From contig PAPY01000007.1 of assembly GCA_002709565.1 (NCBI GenBank), forward strand, positions 142,969-206,968: a stretch of 64,000 bases of DNA, read 5' to 3'. The position numbers and the translations under genes are program-made. This stretch comes from Legionellales bacterium. Its GTDB lineage: Bacteria; Pseudomonadota; Gammaproteobacteria; UBA1113. Positions 34,345-43,985 of the stretch are shown piece by piece (within the stretch, counting starts at the first letter, position 1; every line of letters begins with the position of its first letter). The notes beneath the pieces were generated by a model. The model did not search any database. It saw only the letters and a program-made list of their open reading frames with translations, and had not been told where the DNA came from.

Positions 34345-34630
34345 AGACGCAGTTTAACTCTCAGCAACTCCTACTGAAAGCGGGAATTGCTTTCCAAGTA
34401 CTATCGCCAGCGCGGCCAAGCCGCACGTATGGCGACCAAAGGGGGAAAATCGCGAGGAAACCCCCATCGCGATATGTTCAGCCTGTCACCCGAAGCTCGC
34501 AGAGCGTAGGGTGGCGCAGTTTAATGCCATTAACCCTGTTCATCCATGGCTGATAGGAGTACACTGTCAGCTATGGGGACAAACATTTACCCATATGGGT
34601 GCTAACCTATTGAAAAATAAGGGGAATACC
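34345..34630. other. Intergenic region carrying dispersed-repeat pieces
   Basis: No gene is supported. 34441-34480 (GGGGGAAAATCGCGAGG then CCCCCATCGCGATATGTTC) resembles the palindrome region after ttcA (9557-9606). 34487-34514 (CACCCGAAGC ... GCGTAGGGTGG) resembles 24327-24354 next to tRNA-Phe. The repeats suggest a family of short extragenic elements. Confidence 0.45.
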
Positions 34631-35158
34631 ATGTCAGGCACTGATCCTATCATCACCACCGAGCGTCCTAGGGAGGCAAAATCTAAGTATGTGAAGGCAG
34701 AAGATGCTTTCAAGCAGGTATTAGCCGGTGTTGGGCTACGCTCGACGAACAAGGCTCGGCTTAAACAACAGACCGGAGACTTCATCGAAGGGATTTATGG
34801 CCAAAAGGCGGGTATTGACGATCAAGCTGCAGCGGATAAGTTATTTCCTGAATTAGCTAACGGCAAACAAGTTTATATTCTTAAATCTGCCCAGCCTGGC
34901 TTAGTGGATGCTTATCAACAAGCGTTTGAGCAAGGTGCCGCGAATTTTGTTGCGGCTAATCTGGCAGCGCCTGCGGCTCATGAAACTAAATGTCCTTCAA
35001 GGGTTACGCGCGCAAAAGAGGCAGCGAAAGACAGTTTTGCCAGTGTTGGTTCGGCATTAAATCGTCTAACAGGTGGGCGTTATCAAGCGTCTGGTCAGGG
35101 TTCCTGTGGCCGTGATGTTACCCCGACCCAACAACCACGACCCCATTCGCCTCGATAA
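34631..35158 (+). CDS. Unknown 175-residue protein
   Basis: Chosen start is ATG 34631, which has AAGGGGA seven bases upstream; the frame opens at 34511 but that region carries repeats. The protein is Ala/Gln/Lys-rich and helical (AEDAFKQVLAGVGLRSTNKARLKQQTGDFIEGIYGQKAG; GLVDAYQQAFEQGAANFVAANLAAPAA), with a Pro/Ser/Gly-rich tail (TPTQQPRPHSPR). No family recognised and no signal peptide. Its last 41 bases overlap the end of the convergent hemW gene. Confidence 0.55.
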   Translation: MSGTDPIITTERPREAKSKYVKAEDAFKQVLAGVGLRSTNKARLKQQTGDFIEGIYGQKAGIDDQAAADKLFPELANGKQVYILKSAQPGLVDAYQQAFEQGAANFVAANLAAPAAHETKCPSRVTRAKEAAKDSFASVGSALNRLTGGRYQASGQGSCGRDVTPTQQPRPHSPR

Positions 35159-36302
35159 AAGACGCGACAACATCATTCAAGAACCGTTTTCCTAAGTCAG
35201 TGAGGGTAAAGCCCTCACTGCTTAATCGCAGTAAATTATCATTCGCTAATTGGTCTAATTGTTCCCTCAATACAGCTCGCTGTAAGCCACAATACTGTTC
35301 AAACTCCGAAAACGCAACTGGCTGGTTCAGGCGCAATCGATTGAGCATGAATTCAAACACACATTCCCCAGGCGTAATGGATTTTTTCTCGGCGATAAAG
35401 GGCTTATCCGCTGCGAGATAACTCCCGGGCAAGCGCACTTTCCATTGGCGGATGATAACGCCTCGGGCCATATCAGTGATTTTGCTATGGGCACCAGCAC
35501 CAATCCCTAAGTAATCGCCAAAGCGCCAATAGTTGAGATTATGCTGACATTCACGTCCTGGTTTGCTATAAGCCGATACTTCATATTGCTGGTAACCCCG
35601 CTTGGTTAACAATGCTTGCCCTTCAGTTTGTAATTGCCAAATCGTATCATCCGCCGGCAAGGGAGGGGGTTGCTTATAGAATACGGTATTGGGTTCTAGG
35701 GTTAATTGATACCAAGAAAAATGCTGAGGCGCCAAGGCGAGGGCGCCGCGCAAGTCTGCTAACCCTTCATCAATGCTCTGCTCCGGCAGACCAAACATGA
35801 TATCGAGATTAATATTATCAAAACCCGCGGTCTTGGCTGTCTCAACGGCAGCGAAGACTTCCTCGCTACTATGGATACGGCCTAAGCGTTTGAGTTTGTC
35901 ATTATTGAGACTCTGGACTCCGAGGGACAAACGATTGATGCCTGCCTCACGATAGCCGGCAAAATTATCATGCTCCACGGTGCCAGGATTAGCTTCCATG
36001 GTAACTTCAATACTCGGGGCAAAATTCAACCGGGCCCGTATGCCCTGGAGCAAGCGTGCCATGGCAGTGCCTGAGAATAAACTCGGCGTGCCACCACCAA
36101 TGAAAATCGACACAATGCGCCGTCCCCAAATCAGGGGCAAGTCTTGCTCTAGATCCTCTAGCAAAGCATCTACATAGGCATCCTCAGGTATCCCATTTCC
36201 CTTAGCATGGGAATTAAAATCACAATAAGGGCATTTTTTGACACACCAGGGGATGTGAATGTACAGAGAGAGGGGGATCGGTTGTTCAAATTGATAGTGC
36301 AT
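35118..36302 (-). CDS. hemW: Radical SAM heme chaperone HemW (coproporphyrinogen oxidase-like)
   Basis: A 394-residue radical SAM protein. LSLYIHIPWCVKKCPYCDFNSH contains the C-x3-C-x2-C cluster motif; SIFIGGGTPSLFSG and EANPGT follow as in the HemN/HemW family; the C-terminal HemN_C domain includes ITPGECVFEFMLNRLRL. It lacks the N-terminal extension of true HemN, which points to HemW, a heme-transfer chaperone, rather than the oxidase. It is divergent from cysQ with an 87-base gap. The last 14 codons overlap the convergent unknown gene. Confidence 0.92.
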   Translation of the reverse strand: MHYQFEQPIPLSLYIHIPWCVKKCPYCDFNSHAKGNGIPEDAYVDALLEDLEQDLPLIWGRRIVSIFIGGGTPSLFSGTAMARLLQGIRARLNFAPSIEVTMEANPGTVEHDNFAGYREAGINRLSLGVQSLNNDKLKRLGRIHSSEEVFAAVETAKTAGFDNINLDIMFGLPEQSIDEGLADLRGALALAPQHFSWYQLTLEPNTVFYKQPPPLPADDTIWQLQTEGQALLTKRGYQQYEVSAYSKPGRECQHNLNYWRFGDYLGIGAGAHSKITDMARGVIIRQWKVRLPGSYLAADKPFIAEKKSITPGECVFEFMLNRLRLNQPVAFSEFEQYCGLQRAVLREQLDQLANDNLLRLSSEGFTLTDLGKRFLNDVVASFIEANGVVVVGSG

Positions 36303-36389
36303 GGCGGCATGATACGTTATTTTGCCCTAGGTGTGAACAATTATTTTGCAAATGTACAGCGCCCCCAAACTCCGTTAATATGCACCACT

Positions 36390-37220
36390 ATGAGTACCAT
36401 TGCACTTAATAAGTTAGTCACTGTCTGTATTGATATCGCCCGTACTGCAGGACGTGAAATCAAGCGCATCTATGAGCAGGTGGGGCAGGGTGACGTTAGC
36501 TACAAAGATGACAAAACCCCATTGACCGAAGCTGACTTGGCCTCTCATAGAATTATTTACGATGCTTTGCAGCAGCTAACCCCAGATGTCCCGGTATTGT
36601 CTGAAGAGGGGGAGCTGCCCAGCTATGCACAACGGCAACAGTGGACATCCTATTGGCTTGTTGATCCCCTCGATGGTACCCGGGAATTTATTGATAGAAC
36701 CGGTGAGTTCTGTGTCAATATTGCCATGGTAGAAGACCACGAAGCGGTGCTTGGGGTGATTTACAGTCCCTTGCAAGATATTTTGTATTATGCCTGCCAA
36801 TGTGGCGGCGCATTCAAGGTAGTGGGTGCTGCCGCGCCGCAACCGATCATGACTCATAAGATTGACAGCGACATCATTCGCGTTACTACTAGTCGCCGGC
36901 ATGGGCTTGATTCATTACAGCGGTATTTGCCGGAACTCAAAGACGATGATATTTTACAGCTCGGCAGCGCGTTGAAGATAGGTTTGATTGCAGAAGGGGG
37001 TGCTGATCTTTATCCCCGTACGGGACCGACCTCAGAGTGGGATACGGCAGCAGGTCAATGCATCATTACCGAGGCTGGCGGTGCTCTGTTAGATTTTAAT
37101 GGGCAAAGCTTACGTTACAACGACAAAGATTCAGTGTTGAATCCCTACTTTATTGCCATCGGGGATCCAACCTATGAGTGGCAGACGATTTTACAAAGAG
37201 GAGATAACCATGGCAAATAA
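36390..37220 (+). CDS. cysQ: 3'(2'),5'-bisphosphate nucleotidase
   Basis: A 276-residue inositol-monophosphatase-fold enzyme that removes phosphate from PAP/PAPS in sulfate assimilation. Motifs: [24 protein letters not shown] (metal-binding Glu pair), [20 protein letters not shown] (D-P-L-D-G-T metal site) and [23 protein letters not shown] (W-D-x-A-A). ATG 36390 is chosen over the upstream open frame at 36207, which overlaps divergent hemW. The stop lies 11 bases inside the mdh start region, so the two genes are coupled. Confidence 0.93.
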   Translation: MSTIALNKLVTVCIDIARTAGREIKRIYEQVGQGDVSYKDDKTPLTEADLASHRIIYDALQQLTPDVPVLSEEGELPSYAQRQQWTSYWLVDPLDGTREFIDRTGEFCVNIAMVEDHEAVLGVIYSPLQDILYYACQCGGAFKVVGAAAPQPIMTHKIDSDIIRVTTSRRHGLDSLQRYLPELKDDDILQLGSALKIGLIAEGGADLYPRTGPTSEWDTAAGQCIITEAGGALLDFNGQSLRYNDKDSVLNPYFIAIGDPTYEWQTILQRGDNHGK

Positions 37221-38199
37221 TCGCGTCAAGGTAGCAATTACTGGTGCTGCTGGACAAATCGGCTATGCATTAGTTTTTCGTATTGCATCAGGGCAAATGT
37301 TTGGGCCTGACACAGAGGTGGAGCTGCAGCTGTTAGAGTTAGAAGGCGCCCTGCCAGCCCTTGAAGGGGTGGCGATGGAGTTAGATGACTGTGCCTTCCC
37401 TCTACTCAAAAATATCATTTGTACGTCCAGCCTCAAAGACGCGATGAATGGTGTCAATTGGTCTTTGTTGGTTGGGGCAGTTCCCCGTAAAGCAGGCATG
37501 GAGCGTTCTGATTTATTGCAAATTAACGGAGGTATTTTCACTCAGCAAGGGCGTGCCATTAATGATTATGCTGCCAATGATGTACGTACCTTAGTGGTGG
37601 GTAATCCTTGTAATACAAATAGTTTGATTGCAATGAACAGTGCCCCTGATGTTGCCAACGAGAACTTCTTTGCGATGACAATGTTAGATGAGAAGCGTGC
37701 CCGTACCCAATTAGCCAAAAAAGCCGGCGTTGATGTTACTGCAGTGGAGCAAATGACTATTTGGGGCAATCACTCAGCGACCCAATACCCGGATTTTTAT
37801 AATGCTAAGATCAATGGCAAGTCTGCTGCTGATGTTATCGATGATGAGCCATGGTTACAAAATGAATTCATTCCGGTAGTACAACAACGGGGTGCCGCTA
37901 TCATTAAGGCCCGCGGTGCGTCATCGGCCGCATCAGCCGCTAATGCTATTGTTAGTTCGGTCTATAACCTGACCCATGATACGCCAGACGCAGAGACTTT
38001 CTCTGTCGCTAAATGCTCTCAAGGCGAGTATGATGTGGATGAGGGATTGATTTTCTCATACCCGGTGCGAGTTAAGAATGGGGACTTGCAAGTTATCTCT
38101 GGAATTGAGCATAATGAATTTGGCCAAGCTAAACTTCAAGCTACCCTTGATGAGTTGCGCCATGAACGCGACACTGTCAAAGAAATGGGACTAATTTAA
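37210..38199 (+). CDS. mdh: Malate dehydrogenase (NAD-dependent)
   Basis: A 329-residue enzyme of the TCA cycle, interconverting malate and oxaloacetate. [25 protein letters not shown] is the Rossmann start of the cytosolic-type (mdh group 2) family; also [29 protein letters not shown] and [13 protein letters not shown] with the catalytic His. The substrate-loop segment [16 protein letters not shown] is present. RBS AGAGGAG precedes ATG 37210 inside the end of cysQ. rimK follows with no gap (TAA-ATG at 38197-38202). Confidence 0.97.
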   Translation: MANNRVKVAITGAAGQIGYALVFRIASGQMFGPDTEVELQLLELEGALPALEGVAMELDDCAFPLLKNIICTSSLKDAMNGVNWSLLVGAVPRKAGMERSDLLQINGGIFTQQGRAINDYAANDVRTLVVGNPCNTNSLIAMNSAPDVANENFFAMTMLDEKRARTQLAKKAGVDVTAVEQMTIWGNHSATQYPDFYNAKINGKSAADVIDDEPWLQNEFIPVVQQRGAAIIKARGASSAASAANAIVSSVYNLTHDTPDAETFSVAKCSQGEYDVDEGLIFSYPVRVKNGDLQVISGIEHNEFGQAKLQATLDELRHERDTVKEMGLI

Positions 38200-39105
38200 A
38201 TGAAAATTGCAATTTTATCACGGAACGATAGCCTGTACTCGACACGACGTCTTTATGAGGAGGCGATTGCACATGGCCATGATGCGCAGGTTATCGATTA
38301 CCTGCGCTGTTACATGAATATCACCGCGAGCAAGCCCACAGTACAATACCAAGGCGAGGTGCTAAAGCCTTTTGATGCTGTAATTCCACGCATTGGTGCT
38401 AAGCGTACCTTCTATGGTACGGCTATTGTGCGCCAGTTTGAAACCATGGGAACATACTCAGTCAATCCTTCACTGGCAATTACCCGGTCCCGTGACAAGT
38501 TACGCTCACATCAAATTCTCGCGATGAAAGGCATCGATATGCCTATCACTGGCTTTGCTCACAATCCAGATGACATTAATCAATTGATCAAGATTGCGAA
38601 TGGCCCCCCCGTTGTTATCAAATTACTGGAGGGTACACAAGGCGTTGGCGTAGTATTGGCGGAGACTCGCAAGGCAGCAGAGAGTGTGGCGCAGACCTTA
38701 ATGGGGATCAATGCCAATATTATCGTCCAAGAGTTTATCGAAGAATCAGAAGGCGTTGATATGCGTTGTTTTGTGATTGGTGATAAGGTGGTTGCTACCA
38801 TGCAGCGCAAAGCCGAAGAAGGCGAGTTTCGTGCCAATATTCATCAGGGCGGGACAGCTGAGGCGATTAAGATCACCAAGGCCGAACGCGAGATGGCAGT
38901 CAAAGCCGCGAATGTAATGAATTTGCGGGTTGCCGGCGTCGACATTATTCGCTCCAAGCGTGGACCGTTGGTGCTAGAGATCAACTCATCCCCTGGGCTT
39001 GAAGGGATTGAAGCTGCTACCGGTAAAAATATCGCGGGCATGATTATTGAATATATTGCCAAACATGCTAAACCAATCAGTGCGCGGAGTCGCTACCAAG
39101 GATAA
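38200..39105 (+). CDS. rimK: ATP-grasp alpha-L-glutamate ligase RimK
   Basis: A 301-residue ATP-grasp ligase. [22 protein letters not shown] opens the RimK N-domain; [18 protein letters not shown] is the ATP-grasp glycine loop, [28 protein letters not shown] and [17 protein letters not shown] carry the metal-binding residues. RimK adds Glu residues to the C-terminus of ribosomal protein S6. It starts immediately after mdh and is followed three bases on by a desuccinylase-like gene and then the rimB-type protease gene, the known rim grouping. Confidence 0.95.
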   Translation: MKIAILSRNDSLYSTRRLYEEAIAHGHDAQVIDYLRCYMNITASKPTVQYQGEVLKPFDAVIPRIGAKRTFYGTAIVRQFETMGTYSVNPSLAITRSRDKLRSHQILAMKGIDMPITGFAHNPDDINQLIKIANGPPVVIKLLEGTQGVGVVLAETRKAAESVAQTLMGINANIIVQEFIEESEGVDMRCFVIGDKVVATMQRKAEEGEFRANIHQGGTAEAIKITKAEREMAVKAANVMNLRVAGVDIIRSKRGPLVLEINSSPGLEGIEAATGKNIAGMIIEYIAKHAKPISARSRYQG

Positions 39106-39108
39106 GCT

Positions 39109-40143
39109 ATGACAAAAGGAAACCATAATCTCACCATCAATGGGGAGGAAATAGCACCAGGACAACAAAAAACCCTCATGCTAAAAATGCCCGAGCTGTA
39201 TGACTGGACACCCTTATCCATGCCAGTTCATGTTATCCGAGGCAAACAGCCCGGTCCTACCTTATGTGTGACGGCAGCAATCCACGGTGATGAAGTGAAT
39301 GGCGTTGAAGTCGTGCGACGACTGCTTAAACGCTCAGCCCTCAAAAAACTTACGGGCACGTTGATTGCAGTACCCATTGTTAATATCTACGGATTTCTTT
39401 ACCAAAACCGCTATTTAATGGACCGACGTGATTTAAACCGTTGTTTCCCTGGCTCCGAAAAAGGCTCATTAGCTGCACGTCTTGCCCATTTGGTGACAAC
39501 GGAATTAATTGCTAAATCGACTCACATTATTGATTTGCATGCGGGTTCACTGCACCGGACCAATTTGCCGCAGATCCGAGCTAACATCGATGATGCAGCG
39601 ACCAAAGATTTAGCCCATGCGTTTAATGTGCCAGTGATACTCCACGCGGAGTTACGGGATGGATCTATGCGTGAGTATGCAACGTCACAAGGGATCCCGT
39701 TTTTGTTGTACGAGGCTGGGGAGTCATTGCGCTTTGATGAAGTCTCTATTCGTTCAGGTGTCAATGGTATTCTTAGTGTGATGGTAGCGCTCGGGATGTT
39801 ACCACCACAAAAATTAGCGACTAGACATATTGAGCCTACCGTTGTACGTCATAGTTACTGGGTAAGAGCGCCTCGTAGTGGTGTTTTTCGTCCTCACAAA
39901 GGCTTGGGCAAAAGTGTCAAGGAGGGGGAAGTCCTGGCAACTATCGCGAATCCAACAGGTCGAGAGGAGCACAAAGTGCTAGTGCCAGATTCGGGTATTA
40001 TCATTGGCAAAAGTAATTTCCCTATGACGCATGAAGGTGCGGCGCTTTTTCACATCGCCTGTTACGATAAACCTCATCATGTGGCTGAGCAAGTTGAAAA
40101 TCTGCAAGAAGTTTTTGCGGAATATGACGTCGATAGCCTGTAG
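39109..40143 (+). CDS. Succinylglutamate desuccinylase/aspartoacylase family protein
   Basis: A 344-residue zinc carboxypeptidase-like protein. Metal-binding residues are in VTAAIHGDEVNGVEVVRRLL (H-x-x-E) and HIIDLHAGSLHRTNLPQIR (second His); RRDLNRCFPGSEKGS binds substrate; YEAGESLRFDE carries the catalytic Glu. It is commonly found beside rimK in proteobacteria, where it may act on glutamylated or related peptides. It sits three bases after rimK and 16 bases before the rimB-type gene, indicating one operon. Confidence 0.92.
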   Translation: MTKGNHNLTINGEEIAPGQQKTLMLKMPELYDWTPLSMPVHVIRGKQPGPTLCVTAAIHGDEVNGVEVVRRLLKRSALKKLTGTLIAVPIVNIYGFLYQNRYLMDRRDLNRCFPGSEKGSLAARLAHLVTTELIAKSTHIIDLHAGSLHRTNLPQIRANIDDAATKDLAHAFNVPVILHAELRDGSMREYATSQGIPFLLYEAGESLRFDEVSIRSGVNGILSVMVALGMLPPQKLATRHIEPTVVRHSYWVRAPRSGVFRPHKGLGKSVKEGEVLATIANPTGREEHKVLVPDSGIIIGKSNFPMTHEGAALFHIACYDKPHHVAEQVENLQEVFAEYDVDSL

Positions 40144-40159
40144 CTTGAGGTAGATTAAC

Positions 40160-40645
40160 GTGAAAGCAAAAACCATCCACAACAAATTAGTCCTAGGCCG
40201 CAGCGAATGGTGTGAATTGCATGATCTTAAGATCCCAGCAATTCGTGCCAAAATAGACACCGGCGCCAAAACCTCGGCAATTCACGCCGAAAATATTAAA
40301 CCCCTTAAGCGCAATGGCCAAGAGTATGTGGCATTTGATGTGTATCCCTTGCAAGCCAACGACAAAATAGTCATCAGCTGTTGCAAGCCTATTATTGATG
40401 AGCGCTATATCATGAGTTCCAATGGCCACAAAGAAAGACGTTGGGTTATTGAAACTCGACTCAGTCTTGGGGGAGAACAATGGCCAATAGAGTTAACCCT
40501 ATCAAATAGAGACCCACTTAAGTTCCGGTTATTGTTAGGGCGTGAAGCGTTGAGTCAGCGTGCCTTGGTTGATCCGGGGATTGCCTACCACCAACTTAAA
40601 CTATCACCGCTGGCGGCAAAAAAGCTTTACCGTAAGCAGCGTTAA
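40160..40645 (+). CDS. rimB: RimB-type retropepsin-like (ATP-dependent zinc protease family) protein
   Basis: A 161-residue protein of the Zn_protease/RimB family. LGRSEWCELHDLKIPAIRAKIDTGAKTSAIHA holds the D-T-G-A aspartyl-protease-like motif; RWVIETRLSLGGEQWPIELTLSNRDPLKFRLLLGREAL completes it. In Pseudomonas RimB regulates RimK and has protease activity. Its stop overlaps the convergent MscS gene stop (TTAA at 40642-40645). Confidence 0.9.
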   Translation: MKAKTIHNKLVLGRSEWCELHDLKIPAIRAKIDTGAKTSAIHAENIKPLKRNGQEYVAFDVYPLQANDKIVISCCKPIIDERYIMSSNGHKERRWVIETRLSLGGEQWPIELTLSNRDPLKFRLLLGREALSQRALVDPGIAYHQLKLSPLAAKKLYRKQR

Positions 40646-42945
40646 TCATCATTGCTAGGTAGGTCGCCGCTTTTGATGTGGATATCCCGTTGCGGGAAGG
40701 CAATGGTAATGTCATGATCTTTGAAGATTTTGTTGATCGCAAAGTTCAACTCGCTTTGTACTTTAAATTTATCATTAACATTATTGATAATGCACCATAA
40801 TTCAAAATTAAGCGAACTATCGCCAAACTCTCTAAACAATACAGCGGGCTCATTTGGGGGCTCTTTGAGTACATCTGGATTTTCATTAGCTACCTGGAGC
40901 AGGCAATCCCGCGCCAGGTCGACATTACTACCATAAGCAATGCCAACGGGGCATATAACCCGCCAATACTCATCACGAAACATATAATTAGTCACTTGAT
41001 TAGAGACTAAATCCGCATTGGGTACGATGACATCTTCTCGTGACAACGTACAAATCTGAGTAGAGCGGATACGGATTTTTTTGACGAAGCCTTCGGTCTC
41101 ACCAATAATAATTCTGTCGCCAGGTTTGATTGGCTTCTCGAGTAATAGCACTAATCCCGAGACAAAATTATTCACGATATCCTGCAATCCAAGACCAGCA
41201 CCAACGGAGAGTGCACCGGCAATAATAGCGAGCCCGGTGAAGTTAATCCCAGTAATCAATAAAGAGATCAGTAAAGCAATTGTGAAACTGATATAAAACG
41301 AAATTGATGCGATGGCAACCTGGGTATCTTTGCCTTTAGAGCCATGATAGTGAGTGGAGATAATGGTAGATATAAAGCGCCCTAGCAATAATAACAATGA
41401 GAATATAACCAAAGCAAACAGGGCGCGCACTGGATTAACATTTAAGCCATATATTTTGAAGCCATCGATAAGCGCCTCAAGTAAGCTCTCGTGAAGATTG
41501 ACGTGAGTCGACCAGATAGAAATAAAATAAATAAAACTAACAGTGATCACAGAAATGTAGCCCGAAAACTTCAATAAGACCATTTCTGGGAATACGCGGT
41601 GAGGTCGTATTCCGAAGAATCGGCGAAATTTAGAAGCGGAGGTATAGCGCTCATTGGTTAGCAGTGTGTAGGTAATTTCAACGAGATAGCATAGAACATA
41701 GGCGATGCCTAGCAATAGAATTGAAAGCGACAAGCCTGTAACAATAAAAATCGCGAGCCGATGAAACCCAACCCACTCAGCCGTCAAGGTCGCCAGTAAC
41801 AAAAATATCAGGATACTTTTGATGTAGAAGGGGCGCGAGTGATTGCTTTTACACAAAGCGGGTAGACGGCTAAATACCCACAAAAACGCAACCAACAAAA
41901 GACTTAAGACTGTTACAAATGCGATTTTGAATAATTCAATCTCTTGATCAGTAAGAGCTGTTGTATTCATATACAGCATTGTCAGATAGCCTAGGGTTAT
42001 CCATGATGCTAGGGTTATTAAACGGTGATGCAGGGATTGACTGATTGGTTTAGGCAGCCCAATAATATTATCGAGTTCACCTGGTGGGCTAAAGACAAAT
42101 TTAGAAAATGAAAAGATCAACAAAAATGCAAAACCAGCAAATACCGTGTTATAGACGATAGTTTCTAGGTATTCGCCGTTCATCATCGTCGCCAGACATA
42201 AACAAAATGCGGCAAGCGCGGTTAAGGGAATGATAAATCGGGTCATTGTTGTAATCATCGCACAGACAGGCATTGAGGCATGTTTTTGTTTGGCTAGCCA
42301 GTGTGTGAGGATATTTCGAATTATATTCGCAATTAAGGTGGCGAGAATGATAAATAAAATAATAACAATAGATTTACCAGGGGTGAATTGAGCGATACCG
42401 CTTTGTTTGTACAATTTATCGCGGTCAAACTCAATGAATTTATTGAGGACACTTAGGTCGAAGATCTCCCATACGGGGGCACTTTGTCGTACAATTTTGG
42501 TTGCACTCATATTGGTGGCAACTTTTTTGTAAGCAGTAAGTGCTTCATTAACACGATAGACAAACAGCTGACAGTCAGATAATTTTTTGCTGAAAGTATT
42601 TTTCTTGTCATTGAGAAATTGCTGATCGGCATTATTATCGTTTGGCTTGTCGTCGATGGCCTTAGTTTCACCTAATAGTTCGTTGATATTTTTGACTTGT
42701 GCTTTCGCATCTGTAACACAATTGTCTGCTTTGCTTTTTAGTAGTTCTAATGATTCGATGGCCGCTAGCATATCATTGAGCCTGAGATCTTGGGTGGAGA
42801 GTTTAATGCTTACCTTATCAAGTTCGTTATTGGCGGCAGTCACATCGAATTGTGCGTTGCTATTAGCAATGGGCAAGGGTGCTTCAGCATAAGCGACAGT
42901 AGCAACAAGCACCATAAGTACTAAAATAAAAAAACGTTTAAGCAT
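40642..42945 (-). CDS. Mechanosensitive ion channel (MscS family) with periplasmic N-domain
   Basis: A 767-residue protein from ATG 42945. A signal peptide (MLKRFFILVLMVLVATVAYA) leads into a helical periplasmic domain to about residue 185, then about ten transmembrane helices. The pore and MscS domain reads LSVGAGLGLQDIVNNFVSGLVLLLEKPIKPGDRIII, then VKKIRIRSTQICTLSREDVIVPNADLVSNQVTNY. The large architecture is like MscK/YbiO/YjeP, channels that open on osmotic downshift. An alternative start at 42960 overlaps the end of the zntB-like gene; the downstream ATG puts the signal peptide first. Tandem with a CorA-type transporter upstream. Confidence 0.92.
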   Translation of the reverse strand: MLKRFFILVLMVLVATVAYAEAPLPIANSNAQFDVTAANNELDKVSIKLSTQDLRLNDMLAAIESLELLKSKADNCVTDAKAQVKNINELLGETKAIDDKPNDNNADQQFLNDKKNTFSKKLSDCQLFVYRVNEALTAYKKVATNMSATKIVRQSAPVWEIFDLSVLNKFIEFDRDKLYKQSGIAQFTPGKSIVIILFIILATLIANIIRNILTHWLAKQKHASMPVCAMITTMTRFIIPLTALAAFCLCLATMMNGEYLETIVYNTVFAGFAFLLIFSFSKFVFSPPGELDNIIGLPKPISQSLHHRLITLASWITLGYLTMLYMNTTALTDQEIELFKIAFVTVLSLLLVAFLWVFSRLPALCKSNHSRPFYIKSILIFLLLATLTAEWVGFHRLAIFIVTGLSLSILLLGIAYVLCYLVEITYTLLTNERYTSASKFRRFFGIRPHRVFPEMVLLKFSGYISVITVSFIYFISIWSTHVNLHESLLEALIDGFKIYGLNVNPVRALFALVIFSLLLLLGRFISTIISTHYHGSKGKDTQVAIASISFYISFTIALLISLLITGINFTGLAIIAGALSVGAGLGLQDIVNNFVSGLVLLLEKPIKPGDRIIIGETEGFVKKIRIRSTQICTLSREDVIVPNADLVSNQVTNYMFRDEYWRVICPVGIAYGSNVDLARDCLLQVANENPDVLKEPPNEPAVLFREFGDSSLNFELWCIINNVNDKFKVQSELNFAINKIFKDHDITIAFPQRDIHIKSGDLPSNDD

Positions 42946-42950
42946 AATGC

Positions 42951-43928
42951 TTACATCCATTTACGACTGCGTAAGAATCCAACAATTCCTATAAATATAG
43001 CACCTAGGAGGATACATACCCACCAAAAAGCAAATTTATCTTCGGTTCCCGGCATGCCTGCCACGTTGATACCGAGCAAGCCGGTGATAAAGCCGAGTGG
43101 CAAAAAGACAACAGCAACCAATGACAGCATGTACATGCGTTTGTCCAGTTGTTCTGAGAGGCGGCTGGCGAGTTCTTCTTGAGTAATGGCAGCTCGTTCA
43201 CGGGCTGAGTCTAAGTCCTCGATATAACGCTGAACCCTATCTGTTGTCTCTCGGATCATGAGACGGTCTTCAGGCGTTAAAAAGGGGGATTGATTGCTAT
43301 AAAGCTTATTCAAGGCTTCGCGCTGTGGGGCTAAGAAGCGACGAATAGATATACATTGACGCCGGAGTTCGGCAATTTTGGGACGTAATAAACGGCTCTC
43401 CTGACTGATGACTTCTTCTTCGAGGTTACCAACTTGTTCGTCAATATTGTCAATAACATCTGACATCCGCTGGGTCAGACGCTCGTTTAAGGTTATCAAA
43501 AATTCAGAGGGTGATTTTGGCCCATTGCCCATTTCAACCATATTAACCATATCCTCAACGGACAATAAGCGACGTTTGCGGGTCGTGATAATGCAGTGAT
43601 GATTGAGCCAGATACGAATGGAAACCATGTCTTCTGGATCTTGGCCAGGGTTGAGATTAACGCCACGGAGAAATACCAACAGACTCTCAGCGCTGGGCAC
43701 GGCGCGGGGCCTAGACTCTTCGGTGACAATGGCTTTGGCGGCTATTTTGTCCAATGGGCTATGGCGATTGATCCAGCGTATTGATCGTGTAGCAGTGTAA
43801 TTTAGGTGAACCCAAAGTAATCCTTGATCAGGAGTCCATTGCTCAACTTCTTTCCAATCAAGCTTTCTACCACCGCCCTTGCCATCGAGGATATAGGCAT
43901 ATATGAGACTTTGTTCCTTTTTGGGCAC
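42951..43928 (-). CDS. zntB: ZntB/CorA-family divalent metal transporter
   Basis: A 325-residue CorA-superfamily protein. The long helical N-terminal cytoplasmic part (IDEQVGNLEEEVISQESRLLRPKIAELRRQCISIRRFLAPQREAL) is followed by two C-terminal transmembrane helices with GLLGINVAGMPG between them, the ZntB version of the CorA G-M-N loop. ZntB moves zinc with protons. GTG start at 43928 with GGAG eight bases upstream. It is immediately upstream of the MscS gene; a ZIP transporter gene lies next on the same strand. Confidence 0.88.
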   Translation of the reverse strand: MPKKEQSLIYAYILDGKGGGRKLDWKEVEQWTPDQGLLWVHLNYTATRSIRWINRHSPLDKIAAKAIVTEESRPRAVPSAESLLVFLRGVNLNPGQDPEDMVSIRIWLNHHCIITTRKRRLLSVEDMVNMVEMGNGPKSPSEFLITLNERLTQRMSDVIDNIDEQVGNLEEEVISQESRLLRPKIAELRRQCISIRRFLAPQREALNKLYSNQSPFLTPEDRLMIRETTDRVQRYIEDLDSARERAAITQEELASRLSEQLDKRMYMLSLVAVVFLPLGFITGLLGINVAGMPGTEDKFAFWWVCILLGAIFIGIVGFLRSRKWM

Positions 43929-43985
43929 TTTCTATCTCCAGAGTCTGGTGGTTTCTTTTGATTGTAGCAAACGTCGGCAATCGTG

